64,000 bases of DNA from Incurvaria masculella (Eukaryota; Arthropoda; Insecta; Lepidoptera; Incurvariidae), in the NCBI GenBank assembly GCA_946894095.1, contig OX335647.2, positions 14,898,001 through 14,962,000 of the forward strand, given 5' to 3'. The translations under genes were made by a program, and so were the position numbers. The notes beneath the pieces are model-generated. The model was given only the letters and a program-made list of their open reading frames with translations. It was not told the DNA's origin and ran no database searches. Position 1 is the stretch's first letter, and each line of letters opens with the position of its first letter. Shown in pieces: positions 30,577-40,358 of this stretch.

Positions 30577-31008
30577 AGACTAGGAGTTCGCGACAATAAT
30601 GGTAACGATAACGTAAACGGCTGAAACTGGGTTCACGGGATAAAGACCAACCGTTTGATGCTAAATGTGTCAGTCTGCCTGTTCCAAGTGGTTGCGTTAC
30701 GTAGATAAGGCGCCTGAAACAATAGTTATGGTAACAAAAAATATATATGATAAGGTAAATGGATGCAAATGACGAAACATGTAAGTAGCAGTACATACAT
30801 GCTTAGCAATGGAAAAACTGAACAAATCTTTGGATTCATTTCGTAGCGATTTAGCGATTTAGGTTACAGATATAACTTTAGGTATATTTTAGTATTTAAT
30901 TAAAAACCATTGGCACGGGCTGATCGACATATTTAGCATCAGAGTGTTGAACCCAGATTCAGCCATTTACCTTATTGTAACCAAAAATGTCGTGACCTCC
31001 CGGAATAT
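30577..31008 (+). mobile_element. MITE-D copy 2, internally deleted
   Basis: Starts GACTAGGAGTTCGCGAC and ends GTCGTGACCTCCCGGAAT. Both arms (GGTAACGATAACGTAAACGG and CAGCCATTTACCTTATTG) match D4, but the central GACTGGTT segment is replaced or lost. The two ends form long imperfect inverted repeats. Confidence 0.75.
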
Positions 31009-31009
31009 T

Positions 31010-31215
31010 AGGCCACTTTATTCCATTGTGCCGCTTCAGGTACTCAACGCTCGATCGTACAACCGGAAGTAATATGGCGGATGGTCTCACTTGGATGGCC
31101 ACAGGCTCGGCAGGTTTCGATCTTTCCGTCGTTCATTACATGCTTCCGGAAGTTACGCGTGACGATCATTTGGTACTGGTACAAAGGAAGCCTGTTTTAG
31201 GAGATTAGGTAACCA
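31010..31215 (-). pseudogene. LINE reverse transcriptase C-terminal remnant
   Basis: On the minus strand one frame reads ETCRACGHPSETIRHITSGC, a Cys/His motif like those found near the C-terminus of several lepidopteran LINE polyproteins. A shifted frame follows with VEYLKRHNGI. At least one frameshift separates the two pieces, so the copy is dead. Confidence 0.55.
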
Positions 31216-31511
31216 GGCCGCACCCATTGACTGAATCCAAGAAATGAGTATTTGGCGACACGGGGAAACGGGTTGTGATCAGTTAAAATAGACATGCAAG
31301 GTTCCCGAAATTCGCATAGAGCTGAAAATTTATTTTTTGAAGCACCATTATAAATGAAATGTGAAAGTCCCTATCGATCCCAAATCTGCAAAAAAAATGT
31401 TGTAAGGTAAAAGTTCGCAAATAATGTTTTTTTTTTGCGTTTTGCAGTCAAATTTTATCATAAAAAAACACCAGACATAAATTGTAAATCATGTAATTAT
31501 GTTTGAAATTG
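31216..31511. other. Intronic DNA, nothing recognised
   Basis: AT-rich. No motif was noticed. Confidence 0.3.
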
Positions 31512-31999
31512 TCCCGGCGGGACTAACTCATTCGCGGACACGGTACAAAACCGTGCTATTGCGCTCTGGGACACAGGATTCGTGATGAGGAGAATGCAAC
31601 ATGTCCACAAAGCAGACAATGCGCATTGTGTTTAATTTGGTAAGATTTGCGAAATTTTAATTACAAAACGACTTCTAGCTAAAAGTAAATTACGACCGCT
31701 GTAGTCAAAAATCTAACAAAAACTAAATTGATTATACATTTTCATGAAACGTAATTAAAGAGATTTTATCGTTGAGTAATCCACCTCCAAAGTTATTGTA
31801 TAAAACGCGGGTAAAATTCGAACTTTCAGACCTTATAACTTAGAAACCAAATACGATTATACAATGCCAACGGTCATCGGACATCTAGTTCGATCAAATA
31901 AAGCAATATTGAGCAAAATTTTGGATCTGTGACAATAAATATGGGCGTGATCTTATTTCCCCGTTTGTATGAAGAGTTGAGCGGGATGGCCCACCTTAA
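31512..31999 (+). mobile_element. MITE-B copy 3, 5' truncated
   Basis: CGGCGGGACTAACTCATTCG, CACGGTACAAAACCGTGC, ATGTCCACAAAGCAGACAA and ACGACCGCTGTAGTC match the other B copies. The right end GAGCGGGATGGCCCACC is followed by TTAA (31996-31999). The left terminus and its TTAA are missing. Confidence 0.72.
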
Positions 32000-32225
32000 C
32001 CAGTTTTTCTCCTAAACGTCACTGTTTCTGATATATAACGATTCAAAAAGTTGAAAAAGTTGTGTTCCTTAATTTCCTTTAAATTAAATAATAATATATG
32101 AAATTCCTCTTATACATACTAGCTTTCCCCTATTTTGAGGTCAAACTTAACCGGCTTATTTTTATTAAAAATACCACGTACTGTCATGACATTAGTCCAA
32201 CAAACCACATGCCAGAACCTTATAT

Positions 32226-33088
32226 AAGGTGAGTTTAAAATAATCTACAAGCCTTATAGGGTTGATTCAGTATCTGATATAGAACAACTTTTGCTAAGAA
32301 TGGAGGTATGTAATTTTTTTTGTTCCATTTTAATTTTTGAGAAATTTATGCATTACATTCTTCCCAGTATTTTAAACAACTTTTGCGAAGAAACTATGTA
32401 CCTATCGGTAATGGTTTCCAAGAAAATAAATTATTAAAGTGCACTAACTCTTCAAACTGCCTATTTGAAAAATAGGTTCCGCGCCGCGCCGGCCGGCGGC
32501 GCGGAGCGGCGCTCGGCGGCAGAGTCTATTTTACCTACCCGAATAGTTTTGCCTCCTTCCCACGCTGACGTACGCCGCGCCGGGCTATGGATTTGGTCGG
32601 CGCGGCTGTAATGTAGGTATGTACACAAGCATGCATACCTTTTTTGCCCGATCAGCACTCGCTTCACTTAAATTCACTCACGTGCGATACTTATGCCCGA
32701 TGCGCTCCATGGACCTTGACATACTAATTGCTTTCAAAACGAAAACAAACGCCCTTCAGTGAGAGGGGCGGCGGCGGCGGGGGGATGGGGCGGCGGGGTT
32801 TCTGTCTGCGCACGCGGCGGTGGCGGCGGCGGAGAATTGTCTTGTGTCAGTGGGTCACGGTCGGGTCAATACCCCGTGGTTGACCTATATTTTTAATTAG
32901 GTAGTTGAAGAGTTAGTGCACTTTAATAAATTATTTTCGTGGAAACCATTACAGATAGGTGGATAGTTTCTTGGCAAAAGTTGTTTACAATACTGGGAAG
33001 AACATACTGTTTAAATTTCTCAAAAATTAAAATGGAACAAAAAAAATTACATGCCTACATACTACGTAGATTATTTTAAACTCACCTT
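32226..33088. mobile_element. FB-A: foldback element with long arms and GC-rich centre
   Basis: Terminal AAGGTGAGTTTAAAATAATC is inverted at the right end as GATTATTTTAAACTCACCTT. The arms extend about 230 bp each (32226-32457 and 32862-33088); the right arm has lost about 45-50 bp around AGCCTTATAGGGTTGATTCA. ATAT lies on each side (32222-32225, 33089-33092). The centre (32466-32875) is strongly GC-rich, unlike the AT-rich arms, with no recognisable protein. Confidence 0.8.
32466..32875. other. GC-rich centre of FB-A
   Basis: About 400 bp with GCGCCGGCCGGCGGCGCGG-type sequence at 32480 and (GGC)n near 32768-32830. Short frames exist on the minus strand but have no domains. It resembles the host GC islands elsewhere in the window, so it could be captured host DNA or an ancestral part of FB. 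The adjacent FB-B lacks it. Confidence 0.45.
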
Positions 33089-33092
33089 ATAT

Positions 33093-33431
33093 AAGGTGAG
33101 TTTAAAATAATCTACAAGCCTTATAGGGTTGATTCAGTATCTGATATAGAACAACTTTTGCTAAGAATGTAGGTATGTAATTTTTTTTGTTCCATTTTTA
33201 TTTTTGAGAAATTTAAACAGTATGTTCTTCCCAATATTTTAAACAAATTTTGCGAAGAAACTATGCACCTATCTGTAATGGTTTCCAAGAAAATAATTTA
33301 TTAAAGTGCACTAACTCTTCAACTACCTAATTAAAAATATAGGTCAACCACGGGGCGTTGACCCAAAAGTTGTTCTATATCAGATACTGAATCAACCCTA
33401 TAAGGCTTGTAGATTATTTTAAACTCACCTT
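33093..33431. mobile_element. FB-B: internally deleted foldback, adjacent to FB-A
   Basis: Same termini as FB-A. The left arm extends to about 33363, the right arm is about 70 bp. It shares ATAT (33089-33092) with FB-A and ends at ATAT (33432-33435). At its internal junction AGGTCAACCACGGGG joins directly to TTGACCCAAAAGTTG, so the GC-rich centre is absent. FB-A's right arm and FB-B's left arm together make a palindrome of roughly 450 bp centred at 33090. Confidence 0.8.
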
Positions 33432-33532
33432 ATATTGTACGCCCACGTTGAACTGGATCGAAACACGGTTCATTTTTATTTTGGCTAGGAACATGTTTCC
33501 GTTCGAATTAATCGTACCACCTAGTATGTAAG

Positions 33533-33858
33533 TAACTTCATAATAACTTTATTAAATTGATAATTAATGTTTCTAGTGAGAGTTCGGACAATCTCCGTTT
33601 TATCTAACGAGTTTACATTTCTACATATTTATGTTTATTCAGCCACTAAACGGTCACTTTTTAACATAATTGCACCTTATTACAGATCGTAAATCATGTC
33701 ACCTATTTTTTTTCATAATATAATATTTACAAAAACATACTCACTCACTCGATGACATTGCCATCGCCGAAGGGATAGACGAGAGATAGAGAATGTCTCT
33801 CACCTGCAACAAACATAACCTAGTTGAAGAAACATGTGCTGCGCTGAGATGTGCTACT
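33533..33858. other. Intronic DNA, nothing recognised
   Basis: No gene or repeat recognised. Confidence 0.3.
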
Positions 33859-33926
33859 CCATAGCCTGCTGTATTGTTTTGTGTTTCACACAAACACAAA
33901 ACAATACAGCAGGCTATGGCTACTCC
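33853..33926. repeat. Perfect 28-bp hairpin flanked by 8-bp direct repeats
   Basis: Left arm 33859-33886 and right arm 33892-33919 are perfectly complementary over 28 bp with a 5-bp loop CACAC. They are flanked by direct repeats GCTACTCC (33853-33860 and 33919-33926). The palindrome explains why both strands carry similar short open frames. It could be a tiny MITE with an 8-bp target duplication or a snap-back replication product. Confidence 0.85.
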
Positions 33927-35307
33927 AATACGTATGTGGCAAAATACAAAGACATCTACAAGAGACATTCAAGTCAAGTAAACTCAGAGAGTTTTCCAGA
34001 TTACTACAGCCTTCGTAAGTGGGGAGGATAATGCAGGGAAACTGATGTGGGATGCCATTCACGTCGCGTTTGTCCAACGGATCACTTCGTAAAGCGTGCT
34101 CGATAGGCCATCATCTGGTTCCCGAGTATCGAAACTCAGCGAAAACAGCGGTGGACTAATATGAACCCCGTTTGGCCAAAATATGTTTTACGAGTCCTTT
34201 GCTTATAAAATCTAGGTTATAAAAAAAATATCATTGTAATTTGTTAGCCAGAGCAGCAAACCCAGTGGCGTAAAGCATTGATGTTTGAACATGGAGGTTA
34301 AACAATATTATTAACAAATCATATCTATAAAACATGTACTTATTATTAATACTCAATACCAAATGATACCTTAATTGAACCGGAGACAGAATTATCAGTA
34401 GTTATAGTATTCAAAGCTGAGCATAACCTACTAAAGAGGAAATGGGGCAAGTGTTATGGGTACACTGCCAGACATTTCGCCCCTAGAGGAAGTATTTTAC
34501 CTGGCTTCCTGACGGTATGTGAGCACTTTTTTTATTTTTTTATTTTATATTACAAATTTTAATTTACTTTTCGATATGTATAAAATAATTTCTAGATCTC
34601 TTTTTAATAAATTAACCTACGGAGGGTATCACCGAAATAACCCGTCAATATCCGAATCACCCCGAATCAACCCGCTTTTTTTAAATATACCTTTCTGAAA
34701 GAGTAAATGCCTTGATTTACATAAAAATACTACCGCCCACTTCACAGGTTTTGGTACCTAGGCGCGTTTTCTGTGAGATCCCAGCACCGCTAACCAATTC
34801 CAAATGATTATTCCCTTTTCACGACGCGGTTAATACAAGTAAAGGTTTTTCATGAGAAATACGTAAAAACGATTAAGATGTTACTTAATTAAATGCGAGC
34901 TTCCCTCGAACCGCACAGAGAAGCGAGCACAAAGGACTATAATACGAAGTTAACTGAAAGATTAAACTAGGTTTAGTGTCACTAAGGTGGGAACTAACTA
35001 CATTGCAGCCGCAATGAAGTAGCTTTATAAAATCCCTCCTGAATTGCTTTAGAGCTCGTCGGAACTTGGGAAGATATCGGGAAACTAGCTTGGAAGCTTC
35101 GAAATGTTAGTTGTTGGAACTTTGAAGATGTAATAGTCAATTTTGTAAATTACCTTTGACTCCTAAAGTTCCTTCTAACCACTTCCTGCTATACAATATA
35201 CTCTAAAGTCGGTTTGAATGTGGTCCATTAGTACCTAAAGTATAGAAAAAATCGCTACTCCGTCTGACTCACACTTTGAGTAGGTACCGACACTCTGAAA
35301 CGTGACC
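33927..35307. other. AT-rich intronic DNA, nothing recognised
   Basis: No supported gene and no internal repeat match was noticed. Confidence 0.35.
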
Positions 35308-35810
35308 TAATTACGCTCCCCATGCAAACATAGCTTTCTAATCATTTAAAAACTGCCGCTCCAATTTACTTGAAATTTGGTACCTCATATTAGGCAACCG
35401 ATATCTGTGTCTGCACGTATTTGTTTTTTCGGTACATGTTTCCTGAGTAAATATACTTTTTCGTAATAATCAGGTACGTCGCTTATTCCAAGGAATGTGA
35501 CATGTTTGTATGTATCGACCGTGAAGCAAGGACACATTAACTAAAGAAAGAGCCCAGTAAAAATAACTACTGTACGAATATACCCCCGAATGATAAGTTT
35601 TGCTGGTTGAAGATTTTTTGTTTGCTTCCATTTGATTCGATTTGGATATAAAAAAATAACAAAAAAGTGAAGATACAGAAATCTGTTACCTGATATTAGA
35701 TATTAAATATGAATTCAATTGAAAGGGTACAGTGGTTTTCTAATTATTAGTAAACTACAATATGAATAATGGCCCTTGAGCTATGCTCCCCAGTTACGGG
35801 CCATTCTTAA
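35308..35810. mobile_element. MITE-A copy 1, left end degraded
   Basis: Family A is a long imperfect palindrome. Landmarks here are ACGCTCCCCATGCAAACATA, ATCTGTGTCTGCACGTATTT, ACCTGATATTAGATATTAA and TTATTAGTAAACTAC, ending TTACGGGCCATTC followed by TTAA (35807-35810). The TTAA is shared with MITE-C copy 1. The left terminus is eroded. Confidence 0.68.
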
Positions 35811-36285
35811 GGGCCTGGTACTAGCCAAATCGCAAAGTTAGACGAGGCACCCCAAGTTAACTAACTAAGTCTGACGATTATAAGTGTCATTCTTACAATA
35901 TATGATTCCTTGTCTAGGAATCGAATTATTTTCGTTAATGTATGTTTCCTTTTTCTATACAAAATACATTGCGGAAACGGTGTCCATTTCCGAACTTTTT
36001 TGACTAAATGTAGAAATCTAAAAGCAAATGGAATTTTTTGTTTATGCATATATGCTGTTTTTGCTTATATCTAGAAATCGAATTACTTTCAGATTTCTAA
36101 TGAGAAAAATCAACTTTTTTATTTTTATTATTATTTAAATAAATGATGGAATAAAAAAATATTAACAATCCATTATCAGTCTGGAGTTCTATTTGGATTT
36201 GCTGAAGCGTTTCACTACATATTATTACATTTGTTAAAAAGTGCATTTGTATGGCGCGAGTAGTTGGCTAGTCCTAGCGCCTTAA
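35807..36285 (+). mobile_element. MITE-C copy 1 (identical to copy 2)
   Basis: 479 bp bounded by TTAA on both sides. Inverted ends are GGGCCTGGTACTAGCCAA and TTGGCTAGTCCTAGCGCC. By eye the whole element matches 39880-40358 base for base, so at least one moved recently. A 62-codon frame inside has no recognisable domain. TTAA targets suggest a piggyBac-type mobiliser. Confidence 0.85.
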
Positions 36286-37358
36286 TATTTTTATGCGTGG
36301 AGTCATCAACCCACGGAAAAAGAAAGTTCTCTGTTCGGCTCGCGCATGTTTGTTATAAAAGAGATAAAAAGTCTGCAATGAAACGAAGCAATAAAACGTT
36401 GGAAAATAAACCTCCCTAAAATATATAACGTTGTTTATGATTATTGTTCATGGGGTTGAAACGTTCATCAACTCAACATTATAAGGTTTAGCACAAAAAG
36501 GCTCATTCAAATTCTTGTTTCGAAAATGAGTATTTAGCGTGATTTAGATTTAGAGATTAAGTTCAGCCTTATGTTATGCTTATAAAGTAGTTATTTTTGT
36601 AACGTTCTTTAGTGAAATTATGTCCTTGCTCAACGACCTACATTTTACATATTTATAATATTCATTGTGAATAGTTTGAGTCTATATCAAACAGGTGCAA
36701 TGTAGACATGATAATAAATACAGGCGCTTGGAAAGTGCGAAAATCTGCTCAAATCGACTGTGCAATACGAACGATAAGTGTCGAGAGGAAAAAGAGAAAT
36801 GGTAATCGTAGACCAAAAACTGATTCTAGAAGGTTCCAAATAATTTTCTATAGGTTGATAACACTTGTGTATTAAGGCTCCAACTGAGTCCAGCGTTTAG
36901 CTATCAAACGATAATGGCGACCTCCGTAAGCAGAGAGTTTGCGTCAAAATCGTTTTAAGGCGAGCGAAATTTGTGTTTATTATTTCTAAAGTCTACTTTT
37001 TTTTAATGAATTAATGTATTTTATATCACGCTTATTCACTAAATAAATATGTGATTTAAAAAAAAACCAAATCATTTATAGCTTCCAAGCGCCGCCGCCG
37101 GCTTGAAAACCTAGTAAGAACCTAGTAAATACATAGGTGTTTACAAACATATTTTTTGTACAGAATATAAGAAACGCATTAAAACCGTTTTACGGTCATA
37201 CACTAGATAATAGTCTAAACTTTGATATTTTGATTGTTCTACGGGTGTTTATTCTTAACTGATACTGAGATACATTTAAAATAACCCAAAAATATTGGGA
37301 GGTTAGAGTCACATGGAGCCTTATTATATATTCATAAATATTCGTATTTGGGACCTGA
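36286..37358. other. AT-rich intronic DNA, nothing recognised
   Basis: No gene or repeat match was noticed. Confidence 0.35.
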
Positions 37359-37445
37359 AATGAAATGAAAATGAAAAAAATACTTTATTTGCAGCCATAC
37401 GGTACAAAAAGGCGGAAATTAATGCCATAAGGCATTAATATTGTT
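37359..37445 (-). mobile_element. LINE-3 3' end, minus strand
   Basis: On the minus strand GCCTTATGGCATTAATTTCC, GCCTTTTTGTACCGTATGGC and TGCAAATAAAGTATT end in an ATTTC/ATTTTC tail. The same ending occurs on the plus strand at 59048-59120. A 5'-truncated LINE insertion. Confidence 0.7.
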
Positions 37446-37529
37446 AAAGGCACCTATATTGTAAAGCGAGTTCACAAATAAAATACAATAGCACCAGGAG
37501 TTAAGAGCGTGAGCAAGTAAGTGTACTAG

Positions 37530-37625
37530 TGTTTAGGCTGCGCTGCGGCTAAGTCGAGCGGCGCCGGCGCGGCGCAAGCGCACGTGACCTTGAATAGCGA
37601 TGAGCCTGCACACTGACAGTCCTTG
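37530..37625. other. Small GC-rich island with a nuclear-receptor-type site
   Basis: CpG-dense sequence (GGCGCCGGCGCGGCGCAAGC at 37560) followed by CACGTGACCTTGAATAGCG. It contains both an E-box (CACGTG) and TGACCTTGA. No coding evidence. Confidence 0.35.
37585..37593 (-). promoter_or_regulatory. FTZ-F1/ERR-type site TCAAGGTCA (minus strand)
   Basis: A perfect TCAAGGTCA on the minus strand overlaps the end of an E-box CACGTG. It matches YCAAGGYCR. Together with the site at 699-708 this is the second such motif at the edge of a GC island in the presumed EcR intron. Confidence 0.28.
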
Positions 37626-37642
37626 CCGAGCGTACAATCTCT

Positions 37643-38200
37643 ATTCCGGGAGGTCACGACATTTTTGGTCACGATGAGGTAAATGGCTGAATCTGGGTTT
37701 ACATGTTAGAGACCAACCCTCTGATGCTAAATATGTCGGTCTGCCTGCGCCAAGTGGTTGCGTTATCTAGATTGGCTATTTAAAATAGAAGTTGGTATGT
37801 ACCTGCTGATGAATATACTGATTATCTAGAAACATTGATACATATTAATTATACAACAATAACCAGTCGGTTTTTAGTTAAATACTGAAATATACCTAAA
37901 GTTATATCTGTAACCTAAATCGCCTATAACTACGAAACGCAATCAAAGATTTGTTCAGTTTTGGTATTGCTAAGCAAGTATGTACTGATAATTTCATGAT
38001 TCGTTATTTGCAACCATTTACCTTATCATTTATATTTTTTGTCACCATAACTACTTCTTCAGGCGCCTTATCTACGTAAGGCAACCACTTGGCACAGGCA
38101 GACTGACACATTTAGCATCAGAGGGTTGGTCTTTATCGTGTGAACCCAGTTTCAGCCATTTACGTTATCGTTACCATTTTTGTCGCGACCTCCTAGTCTA
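37643..38200. mobile_element. MITE-D copy 3 (intact reference copy)
   Basis: Bounded by ATTCCGGGAGGTCACGAC and GTCGCGACCTCCTAGTC. The two halves are long imperfect inverted repeats: GGTAAATGGCTGAATCTGGG against CCCAGTTTCAGCCATTTACG, and GGTCTGCCTGCGCCAAGTGG against CCACTTGGCACAGGCAGACTG. The uninterrupted centre ATTAATTATACAACAATAACC is the empty-site reference for the insertions in the copy at 15250-21826. Confidence 0.8.
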
Positions 38201-38337
38201 CTCGGCGGAGCAGAATTATCTCTCCATTTCCGTATATATTTAGCAGTGTCCACACGCACAAACTCTTCATCACATTAATCCCCTTCATTTCCACTATCCA
38301 CTAGACTGGTGGTAAAAATGAATAAAGTTCCAATCTT

Positions 38338-38715
38338 TTAAGGTCGGCCCGTAAGCACCTGAAAATTTCGCCTCCCATATAAACGTAATCATTTGAAAAT
38401 CAATGTTCCAACTTACTTGATATTTGGTATCTAATATTAGGCTACAAATATCTGTGTCTGCATGCCTTTGTTTTTTCGGTAAATGTATTCTGGGTCAAAC
38501 CATAGAGAAAACAAAATTCGTATGAAGATTTTCTTTTTGCTTTCATTTCATTCGGTTTGGATTTTTCAAAAAAACAAAAGCATGCAGACACAGATATTTG
38601 TTACCTGATATTCGATATTAAATATCAATTTAATGAAAAAAAGTTGAAATAGCGGTTTCCAAATTATTAGTAAACTACGTTTGTATGGGGAGCATGGCTT
38701 ACGGGCCGTTCTTAA
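38338..38715. mobile_element. MITE-A copy 2
   Basis: TTAA at 38338-38341, inverted ends GGTCGGCCCGTAAGC and GCTTACGGGCCGTTC, TTAA at 38712-38715. Both halves contain the TATTTGGTATCTAATATTAGG-type and CAGACACAGATATTTG-type blocks in opposite orientation. The right TTAA is shared with MITE-B copy 4. Confidence 0.8.
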
Positions 38716-39260
38716 GGTGGCCCAACCCGGCGGGACTAACTCATTCGCGGGCACGGTACAAAACCGTGCTGTCGCACTCTGGGACCTTCTATGTTTCAAA
38801 GAAAAAGACAGGCTCCGTGATGAGGAAGATGCTAAATGTCTACAAAAAAGTAAATGTGCATAGTGTGTGATTTGGTAAGATTTACGAAATTTTAAATTAC
38901 AAAACGACTTATAGCTAAAAATAAACCACGACCGCTGTAGTCCAAAATCTAACAGAAACCAAATAGATTATAAATCTCGATTAAATAAGCTATGTCTGAT
39001 GACTATGCATTTTAAGATGTTCTTACTTTATTATTGCGTAATCCACCTCCAAAGTTATTGTATAAAACGCGCGAAAATGCGAACTTTCGGACCTTATAAC
39101 TTAGAAACCAAACACAATTTTACAATGCCAATGGTCATCAGACATCTAGTTCGATCAAATAACGCTATTTTGAGCAAAAATTTGGATCTCTGACAAGAAA
39201 TATGGGCGTGATCTTCTTTCCCCTTTTGTATGGGGAGATGAGCGGGATGGGCCACCTTAA
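38712..39260 (+). mobile_element. MITE-B copy 4, complete
   Basis: TTAA (38712-38715), GGTGGCCCAACCCGGCGGG at the left end, GAGCGGGATGGGCCACC at the right end, TTAA (39257-39260). The internal stem GCACGGTACAAAACCGTGC and ACGACCGCTGTAGTCC are present. The best-defined copy of the family. Confidence 0.82.
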
Positions 39261-39288
39261 GGTTCTTGCCCAAAACTTGCGAAAAAAA

Positions 39289-39594
39289 CCGGCCAAGTGC
39301 GAGTCGGACTCGCACACGAAGGGTTCCGTACCATCGTAACAAAAAAATACAAAAAAATCACGTTTGTTGTATGGGAGCCCCCTTTAATTTTAATGATTTT
39401 TTAATCTTACCTAGTTGTTGTTATAACGGCAAAATTAATACACACTCTGTGAAAATTTCAGCTATCTACCTGTTACGGTTACTGAGATATAGCCCTGTGA
39501 CTGACGGACGGACGGACGGACCGACGGACGGACGGACAGCGGAGGCTTAGTAATAGGGTTCCGTTTTCACCCTTTGGGTACGGAACCCTAAAAA
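39289..39594 (+). mobile_element. Lep-R repeat, most complete copy
   Basis: Starts CCGGCCAAGTGCGAGTCGG, then CACGAAGGGTTCCGTACC, a CACGTTTGTTGTATGGGAG block, TTGTTGTTATAACGGCAAAA, GTTACGGTTACTGAGATATA, a short GACGGACGG run, and ends GGGTACGGAACCCTAAAA. This defines the family for the other three copies. Confidence 0.8.
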
Positions 39595-39879
39595 GCAGAC
39601 ATTTGTGGCATCGGTTTGGTGTCGGTTTGTAATATTACACGAGAATATTTATAAGCATTGTCAGAGAAAAAACATCGGAAAAAATGGGCTCGCGGACAAT
39701 GCGAGTCAATTGCGACATTATTCTTCAAAACGTGGATAAAATTATCACGTAATAAATAAAGAATTGCAACGATAACGACATTAATGTCTCAATAGAATAA
39801 TCATTGCTAAAATGCATAAAGAACTATTCAATGAAACTGATAACATCCAGATATAAGAGAAACATAAAGATTAAAACAA
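39595..39879. other. Intronic DNA, nothing recognised
   Basis: No motif or repeat noticed. Confidence 0.3.
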
Positions 39880-40358
39880 TTAAGGGCCTGGTACTAGCCA
39901 AATCGCAAAGTTAGACGAGGCACCCCAAGTTAACTAACTAAGTCTGACGATTATAAGTGTCATTCTTACAATATATGATTCCTTGTCTAGGAATCGAATT
40001 ATTTTCGTTAATGTATGTTTCCTTTTTCTATACAAAATACATTGCGGAAACGGTGTCCATTTCCGAACTTTTTTGACTAAATGTAGAAATCTAAAAGCAA
40101 ATGGAATTTTTTGTTTATGCATATATGCTGTTTTTGCTTATATCTAGAAATCGAATTACTTTCAGATTTCTAATGAGAAAAATCAACTTTTTTATTTTTA
40201 TTATTATTTAAATAAATGATGGAATAAAAAAATATTAACAATCCATTATCAGTCTGGAGTTCTATTTGGATTTGCTGAAGCGTTTCACTACATATTATTA
40301 CATTTGTTAAAAAGTGCATTTGTATGGCGCGAGTAGTTGGCTAGTCCTAGCGCCTTAA
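39880..40358 (+). mobile_element. MITE-C copy 2 (identical to copy 1)
   Basis: Same 479 bp as 35807-36285, with clean TTAA flanks (39880-39883 and 40355-40358). The neighbouring sequences differ from those of copy 1, which rules out a local segmental duplication covering more than the element. Confidence 0.88.

Larger units (their letters stand above)
32166..33532 (-). mobile_element. SINE fragment interrupted by the FB pair
   Basis: The outer pieces 32166-32225 (ATACCACGTACTGTCATGAC, ACATGCCAGAACCTT) and 33436-33532 (ACGTTGAACTGGATCGAAAC, ACCACCTAGTATG) are consecutive parts of the tRNA-derived SINE on the minus strand. They are separated by the FB elements. This shows the FB insertion is younger than the SINE copy. 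Confidence 0.6.

Noticed and set aside
33834..34077. Similar peptides encoded on both strands
   Set aside because: Direct consequence of the perfect hairpin at 33859-33919.
35861..36049. 62-codon minus-strand frame found identically twice (also 39934-40122)
   Set aside because: It is identical only because the two MITE-C copies are identical. No Met-centred context, domain or codon pattern supports a gene.
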